Position numbers and translations under genes: made by a program
Part shown: positions 8,617 to 17,596 of the stretch, in pieces
Position numbering within the stretch: the stretch's first letter is position 1
Layout of the letters: each line of letters opens with the position of its first letter
The notes under the pieces: generated by a model
Told to the model about the DNA's origin: nothing
Databases searched by the model: none
Seen by the model: the letters and a program-made list of their open reading frames with translations, nothing else
Assembly (NCBI GenBank): GCA_020631275.1
Contig: JAHDHO010000008.1
Coordinates: forward strand, 1 to 34,157
Direction: 5' to 3'
From: Polaribacter sp.
GTDB taxonomy: Bacteria > Bacteroidota > Bacteroidia > Flavobacteriales > Flavobacteriaceae
Length of the DNA: 34,157 nucleotides

Positions 8617-11115
8617 ATGAAAAACATTCTACTCTTATTCTTGTCATTATTTGCTACAATAGCAATATCTGCACAAGAAACCCCTGCACCAAATTATAGA
8701 GCAGCAGCAAAATATTCGCCAAAAAACTTAGCGAAAATGGTGCATTCTACAAGTGTTAGTCCGCATTGGTTAAAAAAAGGAAACCGTTTTTGGTATTCTT
8801 ATAAAACATCAGAAGGTTCTAACTATTATTTAGTAGATGCAGATAAAAAGTCGAAGCAACTACTTTTCGATAATGTTAAAATGGCAAAATGGTTAACAGA
8901 AATTACCAAAGATCCGTACGATGCAAAACACTTACCTCGTTTTAGATTTAAATTTAACGAAGCAGAAAATGCAATTCGTTTTAGAGTAAAATCTACAGAA
9001 GAAGTTGCCGTTGTAGAAGACAAAAAAGAAGAAAAGAAAGATTCTACATCAACTAAAAAAGCCAAAAAGAAAAAGCCTAAAATGGAGAAGAAAACTTATT
9101 ATTTAGAATATAAGTTAGGCGGAAACGGTTTAAAAATAATTAATACTAAAAAGGAAGAAAAAAAGCCTTGGTTAAGATGGGCAAACGTTGCTCCAGACAG
9201 TTCTATTGTTTTATATTCTAAAAATTACAATTTGTATTGGATGGATAAAGTGAACTTTAAAAAGTTTATTAAAGATGAAAAAGATAGTACGGTTGTAGAA
9301 AACCAATGGACTAAAGACGGAGAAGAAAACTACGGATACGGCGGCGGTTCTAGAGAAGATAATGTAGATAAAGAAAAAAACAAAGACAAGCGTAAAGGTG
9401 TTTGGGGAACTTGGTCTCACGATTCTAAAAAGTTTGTATTTCAAAAATCAGATTCTAGACATATTAAAGATTTGTGGGTAATTAATTCTACTGGTAAAAA
9501 AAGACCAACTTTAGAAACGTATAAATACCACATGCCAGGAGAACAAGAATATTATAAATCTGAGTTATTAATTTTTGATATTCCTACTAAATCTCACATA
9601 AAGGTTCCTTTAGATACAGTTCGTCAACAAAGTATATCTGTGTTTAGAGCACCAAGAAAACAATCTAGTAGAGATGATGATTTTAGGCCTTCTTTGCTTT
9701 TATCAAAAAAAGGAAAAATATATTTCAGTGTAATTTCTAGAGATCGTAAAAAGTATGATATTAATGTTGCAGATCTTAACACAGGTGAATATAAAACGTT
9801 AATAGAAGAGCGTTTTAATACATATATAGAGTCTCGTCCGTTAATTCTATTAAACAACGAAAAAGAGATGTTGCATTGGGCAGAACGTGATGGTTGGGCG
9901 CATTTTTATTTGTATGATTCTGATGGAAACTTAAAGAACCAAGTAACAGAAGGCGATTACCATGTAGATGGTTTTGCAGGTTTAGATGAAAAAACAAGAA
10001 CACTTTACTTTACCGCAAATGGAGTTAATAAAAAACAAGATCCTTATTATTTACATACTTATAAAATTAATTTAAATGGGTCTGGAATGAAAACATTAGA
10101 TGCAGGAGATTTTACAGCAACTACTTCTATGGCAGATTCTAATAAATATTTTGTGAGTAATTATTCGAGAGTAAATACAGTACCAAAATCTGAACTTAGA
10201 GACGCAAATGGGCGTAAAGTTATGGATTTAGAAACTGCAGATTTATCGCAATTAATGGCGTCTGGTTACAAATTTCCAGAACCTTTTAAAGTAAAAGCAG
10301 ATGATGGAATTACAGATATTTACGGTGTAATGTACAAGCCTTTTGATATGGATTCTACAAAAGTATATCCGTTATTAGAATATGTGTATCCTGGTCCGCA
10401 AACAGAAGCTGTAAACAAATCTTTTTCTTACAGAATGGATAGGTTAGATAGAATGGCACAAGTTGGTTTTGTAGTTATTACTTTAGGAAACAGAGGTGGG
10501 CACCCAGATAGATCTAAATGGTATCACAATTATGGTTACGGAAATTTACGTGATTATGGTTTGGCTGATAAAAAATATGTTGCACAACAATTGGCAAATA
10601 AACACAAATTTATTGATATTGAAAAGGTAGGAATTTATGGTCATTCTGGTGGTGGATTTATGTCTACTGCAGCAATGTTGGTATATCCAGATTTCTTTAA
10701 AGCGGCAGTTTCTTCTGCCGGAAATCACGATAATAATGTGTATAATTCTTGGTGGAGTGAAACGCATCATGGTGTAAAAGAAGAAATAGATGCAAAAGGA
10801 AAAATTTCTCATAAATACAAAATTGATGACAATCAATCTTTAGCAAAAAATCTTAAAGGACATTTAATGTTGATTCATGGTGATATGGATAATAACGTAA
10901 ATCCGGCAGGAACTATTAGAATGGCAAACGAATTAATTAAGGCAAACAAACGTTTTAAATTTATGATTATGCCAGGACAAAGACATGGTTTTGGTAGTAT
11001 GACAGAATATTCTTTCTGGTTAAGAGCAGATCATTTTAGTAAGTATTTATTAGGAAAAGAAGCAACCGATACAGATATTATGTTTATGAATTTAGATAAG
11101 CCAATGAATAGATAA
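8617..11115 (+). CDS. S9 family prolyl oligopeptidase/DPP-IV-like peptidase
   Basis: Signal peptide; C-terminal hydrolase with GIYGHSGGGFMSTAAML nucleophile elbow, HGDMDNNV and GQRHGFG. Confidence 0.9.
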   Translation: MKNILLLFLSLFATIAISAQETPAPNYRAAAKYSPKNLAKMVHSTSVSPHWLKKGNRFWYSYKTSEGSNYYLVDADKKSKQLLFDNVKMAKWLTEITKDPYDAKHLPRFRFKFNEAENAIRFRVKSTEEVAVVEDKKEEKKDSTSTKKAKKKKPKMEKKTYYLEYKLGGNGLKIINTKKEEKKPWLRWANVAPDSSIVLYSKNYNLYWMDKVNFKKFIKDEKDSTVVENQWTKDGEENYGYGGGSREDNVDKEKNKDKRKGVWGTWSHDSKKFVFQKSDSRHIKDLWVINSTGKKRPTLETYKYHMPGEQEYYKSELLIFDIPTKSHIKVPLDTVRQQSISVFRAPRKQSSRDDDFRPSLLLSKKGKIYFSVISRDRKKYDINVADLNTGEYKTLIEERFNTYIESRPLILLNNEKEMLHWAERDGWAHFYLYDSDGNLKNQVTEGDYHVDGFAGLDEKTRTLYFTANGVNKKQDPYYLHTYKINLNGSGMKTLDAGDFTATTSMADSNKYFVSNYSRVNTVPKSELRDANGRKVMDLETADLSQLMASGYKFPEPFKVKADDGITDIYGVMYKPFDMDSTKVYPLLEYVYPGPQTEAVNKSFSYRMDRLDRMAQVGFVVITLGNRGGHPDRSKWYHNYGYGNLRDYGLADKKYVAQQLANKHKFIDIEKVGIYGHSGGGFMSTAAMLVYPDFFKAAVSSAGNHDNNVYNSWWSETHHGVKEEIDAKGKISHKYKIDDNQSLAKNLKGHLMLIHGDMDNNVNPAGTIRMANELIKANKRFKFMIMPGQRHGFGSMTEYSFWLRADHFSKYLLGKEATDTDIMFMNLDKPMNR

Positions 11116-11142
11116 TCTATCTATTAAATAGCTTTTAATAAT

Positions 11143-11178
11143 AAAAAAAAAACTCCGAATTTTCATTCGGAGTTTTTT
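11143..11178. terminator. Bidirectional terminator
   Basis: AACTCCGAA-ttttc-TTCGGAGTT flanked by A-run and T-run, between convergent genes. Confidence 0.75.
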
Positions 11179-11193
11179 ATGTTTAATTTTTAA

Positions 11194-11400
11194 TTAATCT
11201 TCTACATACTCTAAAATATCTGAAGGTTGGCATTCTAAAGCTTTGCAGATAGCTTCTAATGTAGAAAAACGAACTGCTTTAGCTTTACCTGATTTTAAGA
11301 TAGATAAATTAGCAGTAGTAATGCCAATAATTTCTGCCAACTCTTTACTTCGCATTTTGCGTTTGGCAAGCATTACATCTAAGTTTACAATAATTGCCAT
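11194..11400 (-). CDS. Small Cro/C1-type HTH regulator (YozG-like)
   Basis: 68 aa: RSKELAEIIGITTANLSILKSGKAKAVRFSTLEAICKALECQPSDILEYVED. Confidence 0.9.
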   Translation of the reverse strand: MAIIVNLDVMLAKRKMRSKELAEIIGITTANLSILKSGKAKAVRFSTLEAICKALECQPSDILEYVED

Positions 11401-11402
11401 GT

Positions 11403-12329
11403 TTATATTGTTAGGTCGTTTTCTTGCTGAATCTGATTAGCTTTAGAAAGTAAATCGCTAAAGACAAATAAGCCTAAGGAAACAATAATTAATGTAAAAT
11501 CAAATTCATAATGAGGTGATATGCTTAAAAACACATCACTTTGTACTGTATTTTTAAAACTTGCATGATCATAATAGAAACTAAATAAGAAACTAAAAAC
11601 CAACTGAAGGACTTGCCAAATAATGATTAAACTTGCAATTTTGTTGATAGTTTTGACCAATTCTAAACTAAATTTGAGCGATGTTTTCAACAGCTGAAAA
11701 AGCGTTTTTAAATAGTAAAGTATAAGAATTATGATTATAAACGATAAATAGAATTTTAGATTAAAAAGAGTAGATAATTGCCAGTTTTTTGTCTCAATTT
11801 TTAAATTTGTTTTTCCTGAAATGCTGGAGACTTTTGTTGATACGTTTTCATTGTAATCTCCATCAAATTGTATTTTTTTTCCAAAAAATTCTAAATCTTT
11901 AGAGTTTTCAAAAATACTGTCTAATTTTTCTTTTGTAAACTTACTTTTTCCAAAAAAATCAGGATTTACAAAATTTAGCCTATCATCAGAATATCGACTA
12001 AAAACCTGAGTATCTATAGTGTTACCTAAACTGTCTTTTATGTAATTCGTAAACCTTTTACCTTGATTAAAAGATAAACTAAAATTTACAGGAATTTCCT
12101 TATTTGAAATATTGATAGTGGAATTTTTTGAAGTTTTTAAAATTCCGTTTCCTGTATAAAGAGTAAATGCTAAGGCTACAAAGGAGATTACAATCATTAT
12201 CCAAAATCCAAAATTAAAAAGAAGATATAAAAATGTAGTAATTCTTTTTTTCTGAAATGTACTGTAGATTAAGAACCCTACAATAGAAAATATTACTATT
12301 AATACAGTTGTTTGAAATATAGTTAACAT
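11403..12329 (-). CDS. DUF2975-like membrane protein with long non-membrane insertion
   Basis: Hydrophobic helices at both ends; C-terminal LSKANQIQQENDLTI as in neighbours; adjacent to YozG-like HTH. Confidence 0.75.
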   Translation of the reverse strand: MLTIFQTTVLIVIFSIVGFLIYSTFQKKRITTFLYLLFNFGFWIMIVISFVALAFTLYTGNGILKTSKNSTINISNKEIPVNFSLSFNQGKRFTNYIKDSLGNTIDTQVFSRYSDDRLNFVNPDFFGKSKFTKEKLDSIFENSKDLEFFGKKIQFDGDYNENVSTKVSSISGKTNLKIETKNWQLSTLFNLKFYLSFIIIILILYYLKTLFQLLKTSLKFSLELVKTINKIASLIIIWQVLQLVFSFLFSFYYDHASFKNTVQSDVFLSISPHYEFDFTLIIVSLGLFVFSDLLSKANQIQQENDLTI

Positions 12330-12331
12330 AA

Positions 12332-12832
12332 TTATATAGTTAGGTCGTTTTCTTGTTTTACTTCTCTTGCTTTTTCTAATATTTTACTGAAAATGTAGAA
12401 GAAAAAACCCATAATCATAGAAAAATATAGGATAAATATAAAGTCAGTACTCATCTTTAAGCTGGCAAACTTACCATCAAAAATATCTACAAAAATGGTT
12501 AAACTACCGACTGCTGCGGCGCGTAAAAAGTAAAAACCTGTTTTTTTAAATAGCAATATTTTTTCGATTGAAAAGATATCTTCAATGTCTTTAAAATTTA
12601 GAGTTTTTATCAAATTGTAAAAACCTATAAAAAATAATATACTGGCTATAAATTTGATACCAAATTTTATCCAAATAGCACTAGAACTTGCGTTATTAAT
12701 TACCATACCTAAATAACTGAAATCGTTTTCCATAAAAGCAAATAATGCTTTAATTGGATATAGAAAAAGAATAAATGTAAAAACGAATGAAAAGGTTTTA
12801 ATTCCTTTTTTTAAGTCTTGTATGTCTTTCAT
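12332..12832 (-). CDS. DUF2975-like membrane protein
   Basis: Four predicted hydrophobic segments; C-terminal ILEKAREVKQENDLTI. Confidence 0.8.
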   Translation of the reverse strand: MKDIQDLKKGIKTFSFVFTFILFLYPIKALFAFMENDFSYLGMVINNASSSAIWIKFGIKFIASILFFIGFYNLIKTLNFKDIEDIFSIEKILLFKKTGFYFLRAAAVGSLTIFVDIFDGKFASLKMSTDFIFILYFSMIMGFFFYIFSKILEKAREVKQENDLTI

Positions 12833-12835
12833 AAA

Positions 12836-13339
12836 CTATATTGTTAAATCGTTTTCTTGTTTTGTGTTTTTGGCAATTTTAAAAATTTCACTTAGCGTTA
12901 AAAAGAACAATCCTAAACAAATAATTACCAAGTGTTGATTTAAACCAAATTCTAAAGAAACTTTATGGTCAAAGTAAATTTTGCTTGTAAAAGATATTAA
13001 GAGAGAAATAATACCAGAAATAGCTAATAAATTTCCAGTTTTTTTGAAGTATATAATAACAGTTTCTTCAAAAATTTTTACTCTTATAAAAAGGTGTAAT
13101 ACTTTTCTAAAGAAATATAACGCAGTAATAATCAATAAATAATTTAAAGCAGAAACTGAAAGTAATATTTTTGATAATAAAGTATCGTTAGTAAAATTTA
13201 TTGAATTCATTTTGATGTTTAAATCGCCTAAATCAACAAAGAAAACAGCTATTGAAATACCAATTATAATTATTACAATGGGCATAGAAAAAATCCAAAG
13301 TAAATCTACAATTGCTTTTAGAACATTAAGTTTTTTCAT
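12836..13339 (-). CDS. DUF2975-like membrane protein
   Basis: Four predicted hydrophobic segments; C-terminal IFKIAKNTKQENDLTI; start at 13339 (MKKLNVLK) preferred since TATATTTG box (13363-13370) lies upstream. Confidence 0.8.
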   Translation of the reverse strand: MKKLNVLKAIVDLLWIFSMPIVIIIIGISIAVFFVDLGDLNIKMNSINFTNDTLLSKILLSVSALNYLLIITALYFFRKVLHLFIRVKIFEETVIIYFKKTGNLLAISGIISLLISFTSKIYFDHKVSLEFGLNQHLVIICLGLFFLTLSEIFKIAKNTKQENDLTI

Positions 13340-13362
13340 TATTTCATATATTTTTGATAGTC

Positions 13363-13370
13363 CAAATATA
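13363..13370 (-). promoter_or_regulatory. -7 box TATATTTG for the DUF2975/HTH operon
   Basis: Match to TAnnTTTG about 23 nt upstream of the first ATG. Confidence 0.4.
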
Positions 13371-13430
13371 TAAAAATTATTGAAAAACAATAATAAAATA
13401 TTAAAAAAGAGTAATTATTTTGTTTTAGGA

Positions 13431-13466
13431 TAAAAAAAATCAGAAGTTTTAACCTCTGATTTTTCT
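13431..13466 (-). terminator. Terminator after BI-1 gene
   Basis: AAAAATCAGA...TCTGATTTTT inverted repeat downstream of the minus-strand CDS. Confidence 0.6.
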
Positions 13467-13490
13467 AAATATTTTTAAATGAATTGGTTC

Positions 13491-14192
13491 TTAATCTCTA
13501 GACATAAATATTTGTAAAACGTACCAAAAAAGCAACATTAAAGAAGCAAATAAACCTAAAGAAGCAGGTATATAATCTTCTGTACCAAATTTGTTAACCA
13601 AATTAGATGTTTGGTATAAGATAGATCCGCCAGCTAAAACACACATTCCAACAGAAAACCATAAACCTAAATTAAAACCGAATAAAGAGCCTGCAACAAT
13701 TAAACCTAAAGCTATAAAAAAGCCAATTGTTAAACCTGTTTTAAGAAAAGAAAAGTCTTTTTTAGTTAAAAAAACAACCGCAGAAATACCCGCAAATAAA
13801 GCTAAAGTAACTAAAGCTGCTTGTTGTATTAAATCTTCACTTTCTGTGTAGTAAATGGCAATTGCTAATAACGGCACAAAAATGATTGCTTGTGCAAAAA
13901 CATACAAAGCATACGCCATGTATTGTATATTTTTATCGGCAGTTTTTAAAACTGTACTTTCTGCATAATTTGTAATCAGCATAAAACCACCTAACATAAT
14001 TAACCAACGCCAACCTTGTGTCATAGACATCATAAAGGTTACAATTGCATCGCTTTGTAATAATAAATATTCAAATAAAACAAATAAAAGTACGCCACCA
14101 GCAACGTGTGCATATGTTTTTTTGTAGAATTCTACTCGATCTAAATCGGTAGCATTAATTAGCATCGTTTTGTTTTCAAACGTATTTTCCAT
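13491..14192 (-). CDS. Bax inhibitor-1/YccA family membrane protein
   Basis: Seven-TM pattern; FYKKTYAHVAGGVLLFVLFEYLLL, ILYQTSNLVNKFGTEDYIPASLGLFASLMLLFWYVLQIFM. Confidence 0.9.
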   Translation of the reverse strand: MENTFENKTMLINATDLDRVEFYKKTYAHVAGGVLLFVLFEYLLLQSDAIVTFMMSMTQGWRWLIMLGGFMLITNYAESTVLKTADKNIQYMAYALYVFAQAIIFVPLLAIAIYYTESEDLIQQAALVTLALFAGISAVVFLTKKDFSFLKTGLTIGFFIALGLIVAGSLFGFNLGLWFSVGMCVLAGGSILYQTSNLVNKFGTEDYIPASLGLFASLMLLFWYVLQIFMSRD

Positions 14193-14259
14193 AGTAATAT
14201 AATTTTTTAAAAAATAAAGATATTCTTTTTAAGTTGAAGTAAAAGAAGAGAGAAGAAAT

Positions 14260-14694
14260 TTATACTTTCTTTATAACATTGGTTACAATTCCCCATATAA
14301 CAAAATCGTTATCTTCTGTAATGTTTATAATTGGGTAATTAGGGTTTTCTGGTTGTAGCCAAACTTCGTTTTTTTCTACACGAAGCCTTTTTACAGTAAA
14401 CTCGCCATCTAAAAAGCAGACCGCAATTTTATTGTTAGCAGGTTCTAAACTTCTATCAATTACCAATAAATCGTTGTCGTCTAAACCAGCATCAATCATA
14501 GATTGCCCTTTTACTTTGGCAAAAAAAGTAGCGTCTTTGTTTTGTATTAGTTCATCATCTAAAGAAATTCTAGTTTCTCTAAAGTCGTCTGCAGGCGAAG
14601 GAAAACCGGCAGAAATGCCAACATCAACCAAAACAGCTCCGTCTCCAGAAGAAGCCTTTGGCGTAAAAAAAGTAAGATTTTTAGATGTTGTCAT
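14260..14694 (-). CDS. umuD: UmuD-like LexA-family autoprotease, Pol V subunit
   Basis: Autocleavage-like region ISAGFPSPADDF, catalytic Ser KGQSMIDAGL and Lys GEFTVKRL; ATG at 14694 preferred over TTG at 14706. Confidence 0.9.
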   Translation of the reverse strand: MTTSKNLTFFTPKASSGDGAVLVDVGISAGFPSPADDFRETRISLDDELIQNKDATFFAKVKGQSMIDAGLDDNDLLVIDRSLEPANNKIAVCFLDGEFTVKRLRVEKNEVWLQPENPNYPIINITEDNDFVIWGIVTNVIKKV

Positions 14695-14736
14695 AATACT
14701 TTGCAAATTAAAACATTTCTTTAAATTTTAAAGAGT

Positions 14737-15996
14737 TTATTTTACAATTAAAACTTCGTTAATATTTGTGGTAAATTTTTTAGACAATCGGTTTTGTTTC
14801 ATTTTCCAGGTTCTGTTTAAATCTTGATTGCCAAGTTTAATTTTATCACTTTTAAATTTCTTATTTAAATTGTCTATTGCAGACATTAAAGGTTTGTGTT
14901 TTGGGTTTTCATGGCTAAATAAATTTAGCTGAAAATTGTCGTTAGGTACCAAGCCAGAGATAATTACACCTGCTTTTTTATAATTAACACCCTTTTGAAA
15001 AATCGTTTTTACGGCGGCTATTGCTGCGGATGAAATAGTTAACGTTGAATCTGTTGGGTAGGATAAAAAAACTGTTTTGTTTTCTTTTAAATAAGTTTGA
15101 TTTTTATCGAAACGATTGCTTCTAAGAAACACAGTTATTACATGGCAATTCGATTTTTGATCGCGTAATTTTTTTGCGCAACTCGACGCAAAAGTAGAAA
15201 TACGTTCGGTAATATTTTCTAGATCTGCATACGTATTTTCGAAACTTCTTGTGGTAGCAATCATTTTTTTAGAAGAAACAGCATCTTCTAACGGTATTTT
15301 AGAAATGCCTTGTAAATCTTTTTGCAAACGCCATTCTACAATAGAAAAATTTTTTAAAACCCAATCGCTTGGTAGTTGTGTAAAATCGTATGCAGTTTCA
15401 CAACCTTTTGCTTGTAGGCGTTTTTTTAACCGACTTCCAATTCCCCAAACATTGCCAATTTTAGTCCATTTTAGAGCTTTAATTCTATTCTCTTCAGAAT
15501 CTATTATACAAATGCCTTTTGATTGTTTTAAGTTAGAACGCGCAATTTTATTGGCAACTTTACTAAGTGCTTTTGTTGGTGCAATACCAACGCATGTTGG
15601 TATTCCTGTCCATTTTAAAATTTTACTGCGCATTTTGGTTGCGTAGTTAGACAAGTCATAATTTTCGAAACCTTTTAATTCTAAAAAAGATTCATCTATA
15701 GAATAGACTTCTATATCTGGAGAAAAACCCGCTAAAATATTCATAACTCGAGTACTCATGTCTCCGTATAACGGATAATTAGAAGACAAAACGGTAATAT
15801 TGTTGCTTTTACAAAATTGTTCCCATTTAAAAATTGGCGCACCAAAAGGTAGTTGTAATTTCTTGGCTTCGTCGCTCATAGAAATAACACAACCATCATT
15901 ATTGCTTAAAATAGCAACTGGTTTTCCTTGTAAATTTGGGTTAAAAACGCGTTCACAAGAAGCATAAAAATTATTACAATCTATTAGCGCAAACAT
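14737..15996 (-). CDS. umuC: Y-family DNA polymerase V catalytic subunit
   Basis: MFALIDCNNFYASCERVFNPNLQGKPVAILSNNDGCVISMSDEAK, VYSIDESFLEL, GIPTCVGIAPTKALSKVANKIA. Confidence 0.95.
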   Translation of the reverse strand: MFALIDCNNFYASCERVFNPNLQGKPVAILSNNDGCVISMSDEAKKLQLPFGAPIFKWEQFCKSNNITVLSSNYPLYGDMSTRVMNILAGFSPDIEVYSIDESFLELKGFENYDLSNYATKMRSKILKWTGIPTCVGIAPTKALSKVANKIARSNLKQSKGICIIDSEENRIKALKWTKIGNVWGIGSRLKKRLQAKGCETAYDFTQLPSDWVLKNFSIVEWRLQKDLQGISKIPLEDAVSSKKMIATTRSFENTYADLENITERISTFASSCAKKLRDQKSNCHVITVFLRSNRFDKNQTYLKENKTVFLSYPTDSTLTISSAAIAAVKTIFQKGVNYKKAGVIISGLVPNDNFQLNLFSHENPKHKPLMSAIDNLNKKFKSDKIKLGNQDLNRTWKMKQNRLSKKFTTNINEVLIVK

Positions 15997-16000
15997 GTTG

Positions 16001-16008
16001 CAAAATTA
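16001..16008 (-). promoter_or_regulatory. -7 box TAATTTTG for umuC
   Basis: Exact TAnnTTTG match ending 4 nt before the ATG. Confidence 0.45.
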
Positions 16009-16074
16009 TTAAAAAAATAGGCTCAAATTAAGATTGTTAATATCTTAATCTGTTAAAAAACGATTATATTTTTT

Positions 16075-17577
16075 TTAAGAAATGGATGCTAATTTTGTGT
16101 AAGCATTCTTTAATTTTTTGATGACGATTACCATTTCTTCTTTTTCTAAATGGCCAAAACCAAACCGAATTGCACATGTGTTTTTATCTTGATATAAGAT
16201 CGTTTTAGGTAGAAATAAATCGTTTTTATGCGTTTCTTCTGCTAATTTTATTAGAGAAATATGTTTTTTAAATTGCAACCAAATAGCCAAACCACCAGCA
16301 GGAATTTGCCATGTTGCAATTTTAGAAAAATGTTGAGTTAGTAAGATAGATAAAGCGTCTCGTCTTTGTTTGTAAATTACAATATTTTTTTTCATTAGAC
16401 GATGAATTTCGCCTTCGTGAATTAATTCTGATAACATTTGCTGCTGAATTAAATCGCCTTGTTCATCAAGTAATTGCAAGTAATTTTTAGCTTCTGATAT
16501 TACATTTTTTGGCGCGACTATAAAACCTGTTTGAAAACTAGGAAATAAAGATTGCCCTAATTTACCTAAATAAATAACCAAGCCGTTTGTGTCTGCACTT
16601 GCAATTGGTAACATTGCAGCTCCATCATACTGAAAATCGTACTCATAGTCATCTTCTATAATTGCAAAACCAAACTCTTTTGCCAAAGCAAGTAAAGCCA
16701 AACGTCTCTCTGTACTTAAAGTTACCGTTGTTGGATAGTCTCTATGCGCGCAGACATACACACATCGTATACTATTTTTTATAAAATGTTTTCTAATATA
16801 GTCTACATCCAATCCGTTTTTATCAACAGGAATCGTTTTAATAGCAGCTCCAGCTTGATGAAATATCATGTTTGCAGCATAATTACTTAAATTACCTACT
16901 AAAACAACATCGTTTTGTTTGATTAATAATTGAGAAACAATGTACAAACTCATTTCTGTACTTCGCGTACTTATTAAATTTTCTGGCTTTATAAAAAAAT
17001 CTCTAGTTGCATTTAAATAATTGCACAATTCTGTTTGAAACAAAGAGTAGGAAATTTCGTTAGATCTGTTCCATTTTTTAATTAACGTTTTACGTTTCAT
17101 GGCTGCGCTATACCATCTAGAAAATTGATGCACAGGATGTAAACGTAAATCTGGTTTACCATCGTTAATTGTATATTTTGCCTTTGTGGTTTGTGTGGTA
17201 GAAGCTAAATGAAAAGAATTTTGAAAAGGAAAACCAGCAGTTGTAGCGTAATTAGATGTTTCGTTTCCGTTTTGTACAGGCGCTTTTATTTTTCTTTTTT
17301 GCACTGCGGATGCAGATATGAAAGTACCTTTATTAGGAATAATTTCTACCCAACCTTGTGATGCTAATTCATCATAAATAGCAACAGCTGTATTTCTATG
17401 AATTTTTAAAAGTTTACTTAAAACTCTAGTGCCAGGTAAAATAGTGCCTTTATTTAAATGCTTTCTTTGAATTGCATTTATAATTTGTTGCGCAACTTGT
17501 ATGTAAACAGGTTGTGCTGCAGACTTATCAAAATTAATTGTTTCTTTAAAAAGCGTATTAACCGGACTATCTTTCAT
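16075..17577 (-). CDS. MocR-family regulator: GntR-type wHTH fused to fold-type I aminotransferase domain (PdxR-like)
   Basis: N-term QPVYIQVAQQIINAIQRKHLNKGTILPGTRVLSKLLKIHRNTAVAIYDELASQGWVE; C-term EDDYEYDFQYDG...LGKLGQSLFPSFQTGFIV. Confidence 0.9.
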   Translation of the reverse strand: MKDSPVNTLFKETINFDKSAAQPVYIQVAQQIINAIQRKHLNKGTILPGTRVLSKLLKIHRNTAVAIYDELASQGWVEIIPNKGTFISASAVQKRKIKAPVQNGNETSNYATTAGFPFQNSFHLASTTQTTKAKYTINDGKPDLRLHPVHQFSRWYSAAMKRKTLIKKWNRSNEISYSLFQTELCNYLNATRDFFIKPENLISTRSTEMSLYIVSQLLIKQNDVVLVGNLSNYAANMIFHQAGAAIKTIPVDKNGLDVDYIRKHFIKNSIRCVYVCAHRDYPTTVTLSTERRLALLALAKEFGFAIIEDDYEYDFQYDGAAMLPIASADTNGLVIYLGKLGQSLFPSFQTGFIVAPKNVISEAKNYLQLLDEQGDLIQQQMLSELIHEGEIHRLMKKNIVIYKQRRDALSILLTQHFSKIATWQIPAGGLAIWLQFKKHISLIKLAEETHKNDLFLPKTILYQDKNTCAIRFGFGHLEKEEMVIVIKKLKNAYTKLASIS

Positions 17578-17581
17578 TTTA

Positions 17582-17596
17582 AAACTGGACCAGTTT
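17582..17596. promoter_or_regulatory. Perfect palindrome AAACTGG-A-CCAGTTT, candidate operator
   Basis: 7-bp arms with 1-nt centre, 5 bp upstream of the MocR start codon. Confidence 0.5.

Noticed and set aside
10546-10836. 96-aa minus-strand ORF within the S9 peptidase
   Set aside because: Antisense to catalytic-domain codons; no recognisable motif.
13591-13851. 86-aa Lys/Pro-rich plus-strand ORF in the BI-1 gene
   Set aside because: Antisense to transmembrane-coding sequence; composition is explained by the reverse complement of hydrophobic codons.
15251-15646. 131-aa plus-strand ORF within umuC
   Set aside because: Antisense to the polymerase frame; no family resemblance.
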